Source: Unio delphinus
Lineage: Eukaryota > Mollusca > Bivalvia > Unionida > Unionidae
DNA length: 64,000 bases
Direction: 5' to 3'
Assembly: GCA_029339505.1 (NCBI GenBank)
Contig: JAQISU010000119.1
Span: 2,539,001 to 2,603,000, forward strand
A program made the position numbers and the translations under genes. Below, one piece after another: positions 48,893-58,229 of the stretch (the stretch's first letter is position 1; every line of letters begins with the position of its first letter). Below the pieces are notes generated by a model, which searched no databases, was not told the origin of the DNA, and saw only the letters and a list, made by a program, of their open reading frames with translations.

Positions 48893-49338
48893 TTACCCGC
48901 TCTTTTTTGAAATAGCCGTCTTGGGTACCCCCTCTGCAACTCTTCGTACTGAGGCTCTACAAATATCGAAGTGCCTACCGGCTTCATTCATAGATGAAAA
49001 TATTTTCTCTTCGTTAGTTGTTGTATTCAAGGATTTCACAGGTCTCTTCCAAACCGTTTTGCATTTTCCAGTCCTTCCAGATGAATTATTTTCACTCTGT
49101 GTAACAACTCGTAAATTTGATACAGAATTATTCTTTCGATTAGAATCCTTGTGATCAATAACAAAACCATCCTCGATTAACAAAACCATCCTCCTTTTCC
49201 TCCGCCAACAGTAAATATCAAGTACCCTTGATTATTCACAACACCAACTGATTTCTTTAGTCTACGGTTTCTGACAGTACCATCACTAGATGCCTCATAA
49301 ATTGTAATCACTGGATGTGGTCTGAATTCTTGGTTCAT
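48893..49338 (-). pseudogene. HNH endonuclease with NUMOD-like start and tail, frameshifted
   Basis: From the ATG at 49338 the frame reads YEASSDGTVRNRRLKKS and GYLIFTVGG, a substrate-binding start seen in HNH homing endonucleases. It hits a stop near 49185; the neighbouring frame continues with DHKDSNRKNNSVSNLRVVTQ, the HNH core, then SSMNEAGRHFDICRASVRRVAEG, a NUMOD1-like DNA-binding helix-turn-helix. The break is near a G/A-rich run at about 49187-49200, where AGGATGGTTTTGTTA is also duplicated, and the strand that normally carries the first His motif appears shortened. It may be a selfish free-standing nuclease. Confidence 0.75.
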
Positions 49339-49371
49339 ATATACTATTCTATTGTTTGTCTAATTGTTTGT

Positions 49372-49749
49372 CTATTGTTTGTCTAATTCAGTGTTTGGTT
49401 CAATAATTACATCACTGGAGAATCTTTCGATGTAGTCTTGCGGAGTTCTTATGATTTTATCCTTGATGTTGTCAGGGTCAAAGACTTTTTCAGGGTCATA
49501 ATTTCTGATGGATTGTCCATTTTTTATTCTTTTATCATAATAACGCTTCAATTCCCTATATCGCTTACCACCACAATCAGTACACAATTGTGATCTTCCC
49601 TTGACCCCAACCCCACATCGAATACAGGGTAACGGACCAAGGCTTCCACGTCGAAAACTTTGCATATGATACCTACAGTATTCATTTTTTCTGCATGATT
49701 TGTTACACGGGGTTACATTTTCCATCATGAGCCATTTGCAGTGATTCAT
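49372..49749 (-). CDS. Zinc-ribbon protein, 125 aa
   Basis: Two cysteine clusters are visible: a Cys/His group (CNKSCRKNEYCRYHM, residues about 15-29) and a four-cysteine ribbon (CIRCGVGVKGRSQLCTDC, residues about 42-59), followed by a basic helix KRYRELKRYYDKR. The frame is intact. Its start is 42 bases from the divergent polymerase gene, so the two share a promoter region, suggesting an early regulatory or replication-linked role. The family name is unknown to me. Confidence 0.6.
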   Translation of the reverse strand: MNHCKWLMMENVTPCNKSCRKNEYCRYHMQSFRRGSLGPLPCIRCGVGVKGRSQLCTDCGGKRYRELKRYYDKRIKNGQSIRNYDPEKVFDPDNIKDKIIRTPQDYIERFSSDVIIEPNTELDKQ

Positions 49750-49791
49750 TATACATAAATCTTTAATTTAAATGCTTGTTTTATATATAGC
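49750..49791. promoter_or_regulatory. Divergent promoter with TATATATA
   Basis: The 42-base gap between the divergent zinc-ribbon and polymerase genes is almost pure A/T and contains TTTATATATAGC. The short gap suggests that the two genes are switched on together. Confidence 0.5.
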
Positions 49792-50219
49792 ATGAAGGAG
49801 TTCAAGAGATTGACTTCGAAAAATGCTAAATTTAATGCTGATAGAGAGTTCAAGAGATTATTGAAAATCAATCCTAGATTTAATCTCGATAGACCCCAAA
49901 AACGTCCAATAGACGGAAACAAACGTAACAAACGTCCAAGAGACGGAAACATGAAGGAGTTTAAGAGATTATTAAAAATCAATCCTAGATTTAATCTCGA
50001 TAAACCAAAAAACGTAACAAACGTCCAAGAGACGGAAACATGAAGGAGTTTAAGAGATTATTGAAAATTAACCCTAAATTTAATATCGATAAACCCAAAA
50101 AACGTAACAAACGTCCAAGAGACGGAAACATGAAAGAGTTTAAGAGATTATTAAAAATCAATCCTAGATTTAATCGCGATAGACCCAAAAAACGTAACAA
50201 ACGTCCAAGAGACGGAAAC
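49792..50219 (+). repeat. 90 bp coding minisatellite at the polymerase N-terminus
   Basis: Units starting at 49951, 50040 and 50130, plus a divergent one at 49792, each encode about 30 residues beginning MKEFKRLLKINP and ending KRPRDGN. The unit 49951-50039 is 89 bases long because CCC became CC, which shifts the reading frame. The repeats are rich in Lys and Arg. Confidence 0.9.
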
Positions 50220-52435
50220 ATGAGATCACCATGGAAGGATGCTCAATTCAATCTTGATATAGTTTCTAATACACCCAAGAATAAAATTCTTCATAAACCC
50301 ATCAGAGACTGTTTTAATGAATTCAAGCGTGATGGAGCATCTTATTGCTGGTCAACATTTCGAATTGATGGTGTTGTTGACGCTACCATGAATGATGAAA
50401 AAGCAGCAGTCATAATTTCACGTATTGGGGAAAAAAGTCATTTTTTCCGAATCAAATTCATTATCCGTGAGGATGAAAAATGGATTATTAGGGATAAATT
50501 TGAACCCATTCTCAGGGGTAAAAAAACTGTCACCGTGAATCAGGATTCAAAACCGGGAATTTTGACTGGAATTGATAAACCCTACTATGAAAGATCTTAT
50601 CCTGTCACAGCAGTTGTTTACGGGATGTATCCGATCAATGAAAAACCTGATATTTCAAAACTAGCACCCATGAAATATTCTACAGGGCTCAATTGTGTAG
50701 CAGAACGAATAATGGAACACTTTACAAATGCGTCCCGGGGGAATAAACTAACTGATCTAAGACGAAAAAAAAATAACCGAGTGGGAATTCACGGTAAAAG
50801 AGAATGGGGCAACAATTCAGGATATAACTAAATTAGAAAAATCATTAAGATTTCCAATATCGGTAAGGACAATCACCGGAGAAGTATTATACGAATCGAA
50901 ATATAAATCACAGGGAGCCCCCATTGAAATTATTGATCATAACGAACACGCGTGGTCATCTGCAGTAACAATATTCCCACGGGATAGAACCGTAAAATAT
51001 CTATCCCAAACCGAAGAGTTTTTTTCAGAGCAGAAATTATTTGATGCTATTTACCATTTGAGTAAAAACGATCCTGTGTCAGTGTGGCTATTTCATAGTA
51101 CTTCAGACGAAGAATGTAGATTTGATCAGTTTGTAAGGCCCAACGGAGAATTGTACCGTACTGAAGAGCTGCATAATCAAATGAAACAACTAGCTAGTGA
51201 GTTTTCTGGGGACGGAGAAGACAACGATCAATTATTAGCGAACTGTTTAACAGTACCATCCATTGCAGCACATTTTGCTAGAAAGAAAAACGCGTGGAAA
51301 CCAACACGAAGTGAGTACTTATCAGATGTCAAATTGTCCTGTCTTGAATACAGCCATGGAGGATTATGGAACACAAAATACACCGCTGATACCGTTATTT
51401 CCGTTGATATGATTGCGTGTTATCCAGGAAGTTTTCTTGGGTATGGAGCATGCGAGAAATATTTCAAACGATTTGGACACCCTACACACGAAATGACCCG
51501 TGTTGCTATTAATGGACCACTTCCTGATTTTGATTTAACCGGATTCGCTTGTGTAGTATCATTTGAAATGGCTGAAGGACTTCATCCGTGTAGTTATCTT
51601 TGGATTGGTAAACACATGTCTGAAAAACACTGGATGCCAATAGTGTTATTACGGTATATGCTTGATTGTAAGATGTTAAAATCATTAATTGTCAGTGAAG
51701 CAATTATATCCTATCGAGCACAGAAATCAGTCTGGTTACCCCAACCTGATCTAGAAAAAATAATTAGCGAAGAGCGAAAACTGTTTCCTGATTTTAATGA
51801 ACAACAAATCATGGATTGGTCCAGACAGTTATTTGAAATCAGAAACAATGAAGCAAAAAATCTTGGACGAAGAATAATCGGTAAATTTACCCAAGGTGGC
51901 AAAGATGATAATACGAAATATTCTTCACGATTGATTATAGACAATGCTGAATACGATTTTGTAATCACGGATTTAACGAATAGGGGCTTATATGTCAATC
52001 GTAAGGACGCATTTATGTCCGATGGAACCAAATTGGGTACAATTGTTACTTACACTGATATATACCATCCGCAGTACACACATTTGAGAGCTTCTATTCT
52101 CGGTTATGCTTCTATCAATCTGTTTTCAATGATCAATAGATTTCCTACCACCGCAGTTAGAGTTGCTACTGACTCATTTTACATAAATAGCAAAATCGCT
52201 GATTTTAAGGCTACTGGCAACGAGAAATGGGGGACATGGAGAATTAAGAAGGAAATGCTTCATGATTATATTCAATCAGCAGATGTTACCATTGAAAATA
52301 ATTACTTAGAAAGCAATCAGTGTTCAGAATTTTCTAGTGCACCACTGATCCAATCTGTAGATATAAAACAGTTTATTTAAACGGTTGTGGCGGGTCAGGA
52401 AAAACAACCCGGGTAATTGAGTTATTTCGTGGGAA

Positions 52436-52450
52436 AAATCCTACGGATTT
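52436..52450. other. Hairpin AAATCC-TAC-GGATTT inside the helicase region
   Basis: This is the third perfect copy of the hairpin seen at 41279 and 46655. It lies just after the Walker A codons. Confidence 0.35.
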
Positions 52451-53703
52451 CACAAAAATGATTGTGCTAACACCGACTCACAGACTTGCAAGAGAAATGA
52501 TACAGAGAGGGGTAAATGCCTGCACTTATCATAGTTTCTTTAGATGGAAGGGAGATAAATGGACTCCTGAGCGCATGGGAGAGAAATTTATTCCTGAATT
52601 CATCATGTGGGATGAAATAGACACAGTGTCCGAAGATGTCTTAAAAATATTTCTTGAGTGGTTGTTATTGAAGAATACAAAAGTCGTCATGTGCGGTGAT
52701 CACGGCCAACCACCACCATTTGTCGGTGCATCCCCCCATGAATGGCTAAGGGGTTTTGTAGACTATTATGAAGAAATTGATACTGATCATAGATCACTTG
52801 ATAATGAATTAAAAGAATTGAAGAAACTAATTAGATTACAACCGGATAGAATCCAGTGTGAAATAGCCCGTGAAATAATTTCGAAAACTCCCACGAATGA
52901 GTTTTGGGAAGCGTGGAGACCAAATGATTTAATCATTGCAAGTAGAAAAATTGTCAGGGACACACTTCAGATGAAGTTATTTGAATTGCATAAACCAAAA
53001 TTTGCAACACTTCCAGTACCGTTATGTTATAGGCCATCGGATACACGAAAAGAGAACATCGAAGTTGATATTCAAGGACAGAGTGAAAAGCAGATTCTCG
53101 TATTAAATGATATTGTGCTGGTTGATATCAATGTCGTTGAAGATGCATTGCGTGCTAATAAATCCCCATGGACGCTAGGATACGCAGCAACAATACACTC
53201 TTCACAGGGATTGACTATATCAGATACAATTGTTTGGATGGTAGATAATCGCATAGAATGGTCGAATTTAGTCTATCTTTCAGTATCCAGAGTACGAAAA
53301 ATAAATCAGCTTCGAAGAATTGTCGTTGGCGAAGCCAGTGGCGATGATGAAATCATTGGTGACAATAATGATATTATTGATAAAAAACTCTCCGGTTACA
53401 AACAACAAGAAAAAAAAAAAAAACAACGAGAATTTGATATTTATGCTGAATTAATAATTACTCTGAAGCAACAACAGAATAATCACTGCGCGAGTTGCAA
53501 CTGTATAATGCGTTGGCAGTATTCGGATAAAGACCCTCGCCAATTCACCGTAGACAGAAAAAATAAAAATCTCGGTCATGTCAGAAATAATGTGATGTTG
53601 ACTTGTCTTGAGTGCAATAGACGCAAGGGTGCTAGTTAAGACCATGGGGTGGCAATTGAGTATCCTCGGGTATCACTTGTAATTGTTGTCTAGTAAAACC
53701 CCG

Positions 53704-54573
53704 TTAAGGGGCAGTTGAATCCAGTTTATAGATTGGAAGTCTACCCGTAGATCGTGTTATACTAGATATCTTAATACTCCAAATAGGATCAGTAGCCCTT
53801 TTTGTACCACCCTCAAGCTCTCCTGGTTCGTATAAGTACCTCACAATGACATTACTACCAAGAATTGGTTTGGAAACGCTAGAATCCTTTTGTGGTTTTT
53901 CAGGTATCGACTTCTTTTTAATCGCGTTGATAGGTTTCATGTTGATGGTTCTAGTAATCTCGTTATTCAGTGCGGTAACTACACCTGGTAATCTCTTAAC
54001 CCATTCACTCGATCTTTTTTTTTGGATGAATTCTTTTGCGTATTGATATCCAAATCACCGTTCAGCAAGAATCCGATTAAATCGTTCTACAATGGCCTGA
54101 TCACGATGCAGTGCAGTGTGCCCTCGTCTGATAGCAACATTGTGATATTTCATTGTAGATAACACTGCACCCTGAAATTCCTTGCCCGGATCAACTTGTA
54201 ACAGATTTGGCCAGTGCAGAGGGCTCCTTCGATAAATCCTTTCAAATGCAGAAGCCACTTCAGTGGCTGAGTTTGTTTTTAACGGTTCTGCTTCTTTGTA
54301 TCGACTTGCAATATCAACTACGGTTAATGCGTATTTGTAACCACGATCATGTGGCAGAAATAATATATGAGCCTGATGAACTTTATTAGGAAAGGTCACA
54401 TCAAAATGCGAGAATTGAATTTGTTTAGGCGGTGGTAGATAAATTTGTCATAGTGCCTGTTTGGATAACCAATGAGCCGCAGTGGTTTTTTTCACTTTTG
54501 CGGCGCTAGCGAGTTTACTGATTGCAGCGTTACCCTTCCAGTATCCTCTTGGGGAATAATAAATAGATTCCAT
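53704..54573 (-). pseudogene. Polinton rve-family integrase, two in-frame TGA codons
   Basis: This enzyme inserts the element into chromosomes. From the ATG at 54573 (MESIYYSPRGYWKGNAA) one frame runs 289 codons to 53704, broken by TGA at 54448-54450 and 54055-54057. The catalytic triad is present: D87 in TVVDIASRY, D128 in LQVDPGKEF and E163 in IVERFNR, a D,D(~35)E spacing. The C-terminal region (NVIVRYLYEPGELEGG) matches the chromodomain-like tail of Polinton integrases. The N-terminus follows the PLA2 stop codon by seven bases. Both breaks are nonsense codons, not frameshifts, unlike most lesions in the element. Confidence 0.92.
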
Positions 54574-54580
54574 GTTGCTA

Positions 54581-55110
54581 TTAATTACCAGCACCTAACA
54601 TCAATTTACTTTTCATAGCCGATTTTATCAAAAATGAAGCCAATTTTTCTTTGAAGGATTTATCAGTGATAGAATTCAACGCATGAATTAATTTCACATC
54701 TGCTAGATGCCTGTGTTGCAAATTGCTGCTTTTATAAGCAACATCATGAAGGTGACAGGCCTTATCAATAGCGTTTATTGGTTCCTCACCGGGTCGGGGC
54801 TGATTTTGATCATCAAGTCTAATATCTAATCGTGTTCCCGGTCCACAGTAGCTATATCCTGGAAGGTGTTTTTCTCCGGGGTATTTTGCCCATGGGGTTC
54901 CAGGGAGTTTTGCTAATTTGGCAGCAATAAAATCCTCCTCGTTTTTTTTAAAGGTTCCTTGGGTTCCTTGGGTTTGGAAACAAATCTAAATTTCTTTATA
55001 CTACACTGTACGCACTTACTAGAAAGCGTTGATCGGTTATTTTTAGTTGTAATCGTCGTCAAGTCATCTGTGCCAGTACGCGCCTTACACTTCACACAAT
55101 ATAGATCCAT
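54581..55110 (-). pseudogene. Zinc finger–phospholipase A2 protein, one frameshift
   Basis: From the ATG at 55110 the protein opens with a four-cysteine finger (YCVKCKART then CVQC). At an A8 run (54942-54949 on the plus strand as T8) the frame is lost. The next frame continues to a stop at 54581 and contains the two hallmarks of the parvovirus-VP1-type PLA2 fold: a calcium loop YCGPGT (about 54840-54857) and a His-Asp helix ACHLHDVAY (about 54735-54762). PLA2 domains of this kind let virions breach endosomal membranes. Here it sits beside the integrase rather than in the capsid gene. A start five bases from the divergent ATPase start suggests a shared promoter. Confidence 0.8.
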
Positions 55111-55115
55111 AATTT

Positions 55116-55787
55116 ATGTATAGAGATATGAATATAATTGATTTTTCAGCGACTAAAACAAGAGAACCAGTGAAGCATCATGCAGCGCTACCAAACTCTA
55201 TACGCGCAATTATAATCGGGCCATCTGGATCCGGCAAGACGCAATTGCTGCTCAATTTAATAATGAGATGGATGAAGTGGGATAAGTTGTATTTAATTAC
55301 CCCTAGCGTAGACGACCAACGATGCTATGAAGTGCTAAAAGATTTTAATGAAAACGCTTCAGAGATTGCCGGCGAGGATGTTATTGAGTTTATAACCGAT
55401 ATTGACGAGGCACCATCCGTGGATGACCTCGATGGAAGTATCAACAATTTAGTTGTATACGACGATGTCATGTTAGATAAACAAAAAAATCCTGCTAGAA
55501 TATTTTCCCGAGGCAGGCACAAAAACACGGATGTGATCTATGTCACTCAACGCTACACTCAGATTCCAAAAGTAATTCGCGATAATTGTAATGTGTTGTG
55601 TGTGTTTAATGGAGTTGATACACATACGCTACGAAATATTTGGCAGACATGGTGTTCTGATATGGACTTCAATCAATTTAGAAATTTCTTTAGTCATGCT
55701 CAGTCTACCCCACACGGATTTGTAACAATAAATTTACATGACCCTCGAACACGATATCGTATCGGACTGGATCAAATATTCGGTTGA
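55116..55787 (+). CDS. Polinton-2 genome-packaging ATPase (FtsK/HerA, A32-like), 223 aa
   Basis: This is the DNA-packaging motor. It is intact: Walker A GPSGSGKT at residues 35-42, Walker B LVVYDD at 112-117, and DVIYVTQRYTQIP following as the sensor strand. Two ATGs (55116 and 55128) are possible starts; the second, MNIIDFSATK, keeps the usual short N-terminus. The final ~17 codons lie inside the right inverted repeat, so the left end of the element carries an inverted copy of the gene's tail. It shares only the family motifs with the Polinton-1 ATPase. Confidence 0.92.
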   Translation: MYRDMNIIDFSATKTREPVKHHAALPNSIRAIIIGPSGSGKTQLLLNLIMRWMKWDKLYLITPSVDDQRCYEVLKDFNENASEIAGEDVIEFITDIDEAPSVDDLDGSINNLVVYDDVMLDKQKNPARIFSRGRHKNTDVIYVTQRYTQIPKVIRDNCNVLCVFNGVDTHTLRNIWQTWCSDMDFNQFRNFFSHAQSTPHGFVTINLHDPRTRYRIGLDQIFG

Positions 55788-56025
55788 CCCATAGCAGCAG
55801 AAGGGGCGAGTGACATCGATGTTGTAGTCCCTTTTCCCAAAAAATCGATAGAGGATTTCATTAATTTCATTGATTTTTTCATAATTTTTTTTTGGACCTA
55901 ATCCATGAAACGATATCAGATTCACACACACATTTGGGCCTGATTTCATTGATTTCATTGTTTTTAAGCCTGATTTCAGTGAAAACTTGTCTAAAAATGT
56001 TGTCTGATTCGCCCCTTCTGCTGCT
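55732..56025 (-). repeat. Right terminal inverted repeat of Polinton-2
   Basis: This is the inverted partner of 40984-41267. It ends TCGCCCCTTCTGCTGCT. The internal AGCAGCAGAAGGGGCGA at 55795-55811 faces the terminal copy, so the repeat itself is bounded by short inverted repeats. Confidence 0.92.
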
Positions 56026-56031
56026 TTTATA
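56026..56031. repeat. Right target-site duplication of Polinton-2 (TTTATA)
   Basis: This matches 40979-40984. Confidence 0.7.
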
Positions 56032-56280
56032 TTTGTATCAAGTTTATAAAGTAATAACTACATATTGTTTTCAGTAAATCAAGAAAATCAGTTTTAAGAC
56101 ATATCAATATAAAGGAAACTCACTCTAAATTGTAATGTACAGTAGGCTCCAGATATATGCACATCGAATAACTGCATATTCCGCCTTATTGCATAGTTTT
56201 GTTTCGGTCCCGATTTGTTACCATTGTTTTCAGTGGATGACAATTTCGGACAATTGCATATCGTCTTTATGCATAACGTC

Positions 56281-57116
56281 ACTCTGGGTATTATCGGACG
56301 ACTATTAAATGGAAAGCAATAAAATCTTATCTGTTTAAATTGTTCCTGCCAAGTAGAATAAAACGTTAATCAATAACCTCGATTGCTATTTTCCAGTATC
56401 CATTTTGAACATATATGTATCACGTGATAATACACGACAATGCAAAATAGAGGCTCGACACGGGGTAAAATCGGACTACTCTGAGTATTATCGGACAATA
56501 ATTTGTGTTTTAGAAAAATAATCTTTCAACCCTAACATATCTTATTCACTGAAATACAATAAATGAACATTACAAAAATAATGTAACTATTCAATTTATT
56601 TTATATTTATCAATCTACCGTGATTTTCATATATGATATTGCAGTTACATATAATGCTATAAATGTAAATGAATTATTTTATAGGTTTGCATTGTAAAAG
56701 TAAGATATATTTATTATACATCAGAGTGTTTCTTTTCATGTCATGTACTGTATACAAAGCTGAAGGTATTAGAACAACACCTTTAATTTTATTAAATTAA
56801 AATTATTCTTATACACGTAAAAATGTATTATATATTTAATAGATTTTGCATTTAATAATCACCAATAAATATGACTAAACAACTAAGATGAAGTAAAAAC
56901 TGTATAATTATAATTAACATTTCTTTGAAACAAATGAAAGGCAATTACTATGGAGAAAATGTAGTTTCCATTTATACTCCATTTATACTCATTTCAATAC
57001 CATAAATATTTACAACAGAAAACAGCACAGAAGGTAGTAAACTACATAAACAAAGCATCTGTGTTTGAAAATTCTTTTAAAAGATCCTTCATTTTATCAA
57101 CATAAGATGGTTTGCA
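56281..57116. other. AT-rich non-coding DNA, subterminal part of the pogo element
   Basis: A direct repeat (ACTCTGGGTATTATCGGAC at 56281 and ACTCTGAGTATTATCGGAC at about 56478) is present. Otherwise only AT-rich DNA is seen. No gene is called. Confidence 0.4.
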
Positions 57117-57437
57117 TCAAAATGCAGCTATACACATTTTCTGTGGACCAGTTTGTCTGCTTATAACTTCTGCATCATATTTGGGCTTGATCAGGATTTT
57201 AGTAGTATGACTGTTTTCCTGCAGCATCTGGCAAATACATTTTATGGAGTCACGTTTTACGTTTCCAATTTGTTTGTAGTCAACAAAGACTGCTACTGCA
57301 TCTGGATCATATGGATTTTAAGGCTCCAACTCCAGTCTGTATGCAGCACCAACTACCAGCTGTTTATTACCATAGTGGTGCATGCCTACAACTATCAAGT
57401 TTCTTATCACCACTCTAGGAGATGATTTGTTACTCAT
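57117..57437 (-). pseudogene. Small HIRAN-domain protein, one in-frame stop
   Basis: On the minus strand an ATG at 57437 opens 106 codons with one TAA (about 57318-57320). The order VVGMHHYGNKQL, GAAYRLELEP, NPYDPDAVAVFVD and IGNVKRD matches the HIRAN fold, which in HLTF/Rad5 proteins grips the 3' ends of single-stranded DNA. No helicase or other domain is attached. An AG preceded by TTGATTTT lies directly before the ATG, so this could also be a 3' exon. It lies downstream of the pogo transposase on the same strand and inside the element's left end, so it may be transposon cargo. Confidence 0.62.
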
Positions 57438-57689
57438 CTAAAATCAATATGTACAAATTTATACTATTGTAAAATATTGAAAAAATCCGACCAGTTATGA
57501 AGATTATCCCACAATTAAATTTAATAGTATGTTCAATTTGTTTTAATTGCGAACTAAGTAAATTTTCGGCTTAAATTGACAAAAACTTGCTTAGGACAAC
57601 TTAATGTAAAAAATAATGTTTACTCAGTTTATTTTCCATAGTTACATATATACAAACTGAGAACACAACTAATACATTCCAATGCGTTT

Positions 57690-58229
57690 GTGAGAATTGC
57701 ATCGGATAAATACATACAGAGAACATGACTTCTACAGCCAAATGCTTGTAGGACAGTTGAAAGGCTTGTCCTATTCAACTGAGAACCCAACTGGAAGACA
57801 TTCCTCATGCATCCGTTTCTGGCAAACATCACAGCAGACCCGAGTTATCAAACATGTTAGATATGGACTTGTTCAAAATGTCATCAACTGCAGATGTTAG
57901 AGATATTCCTGGGTCCTCATCTATTGGGGAAGACAATGTTATTTTGTTCAAAACTGGTGTTGTAGATGCAGTTTCTGGTGCCTTATCACATTGCTCAAGG
58001 GCTGTACTTAAGGCCATTATTGCATTTGGTGGGTCTAGTTTTGGGGCCTCATCTGCTGGAGTGGGGTCTGCGCCTATGATATCCGCATCTTTTGATGGTT
58101 GTGCTACTGGAGTCTCTGCTGAAGTTGTTGTGGTTTACACTGCTGTGCCATGTAGCTCATTTAGACATGGTTGAATTGCCACATTGGATACTTGAAGTGT
58201 GTCTCCCAGTTGTGGACTCTCATACAATA
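57690..58229 (-). pseudogene. C-terminal extension of the pogo protein with PHD-like finger remnant
   Basis: Below the transposase stop, minus-strand frames read a Thr/Ala/Pro-rich linker, then an acidic segment (VDDILNKSISNMFDNSG, 57843-57893). In the neighbouring frame CCDVCQKRMHEECLP and FNCP follow, a spacing that fits the second half of a PHD finger. Frameshifts and stops break it. Whether it was fused to the transposase is not certain. Confidence 0.4.

Larger units (their letters stand above)
49792..53639 (+). pseudogene. Family B DNA polymerase–SF1 helicase–HNH nuclease replication gene, three frameshifts
   Basis: The order is: basic N-terminal repeats (49792-50219); a polymerase region with motif A VDMIACYPGSF (about 51400) and motif C VATDSFYI (about 52161), the first Asp of the usual DTDS being replaced by Ala; an SF1 helicase with Walker A GCGGSGKT (52383-52410), Walker B WDEID, GDHGQPPP, HSSQGLT and SVSRV; and a C-terminal HNH-type zinc nuclease (CASCN…VDRKNKNLGH…LTCLECNRRKG). 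One-base changes break it in the second repeat, in the A9 run at 50765-50773 and in the AAAA run at 52365-52368. The last break falls exactly at the polymerase-helicase junction, and the helicase frame has no start of its own before Walker A, so the two were probably one protein of about 1,280 residues. Confidence 0.85.
40984..56025. mobile_element. Polinton-2: near-complete 15.0 kb Polinton/Maverick element
   Basis: The element has long terminal inverted repeats, a target duplication, an rve integrase, a family B polymerase gene, an adenain-type protease, a packaging ATPase and a double jelly-roll major capsid protein, which together define Polintons. The virion genes sit on the minus strand from 49749 to 41285. 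The replication gene runs on the plus strand from 49792 to 53639. Integrase and PLA2 genes are on the minus strand at 53704-55110, and the ATPase is on the plus strand at 55116-55787. Short indels and stops in at least six genes show that the copy can no longer be fully expressed, yet both ends are intact. Confidence 0.93.

Noticed and set aside
50765..50773. Programmed frameshift at the A9 run of the replication gene
   Set aside because: Two other one-base breaks occur in the same gene and further homopolymer breaks in other genes, so decay or sequence error is the simpler explanation.
45696..54450. Possible alternative genetic code reading TGA as an amino acid
   Set aside because: TGA does interrupt the capsid gene and, twice, the integrase, but the capsid TGA is explained by frameshifts, and other genes (for example the core-like gene at 46669) use TGA as a normal stop in the same element.
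40984..56025. A free virus or bacterial contaminant contig
   Set aside because: The element is bounded by target duplications and flanked by host-type SINEs, LINEs and minisatellites, so it is an integrated copy.
57854..58174. 106-codon plus-strand frame
   Set aside because: It is the shadow of the Ala/Thr/Pro-rich linker and acidic segment below the pogo transposase on the minus strand.
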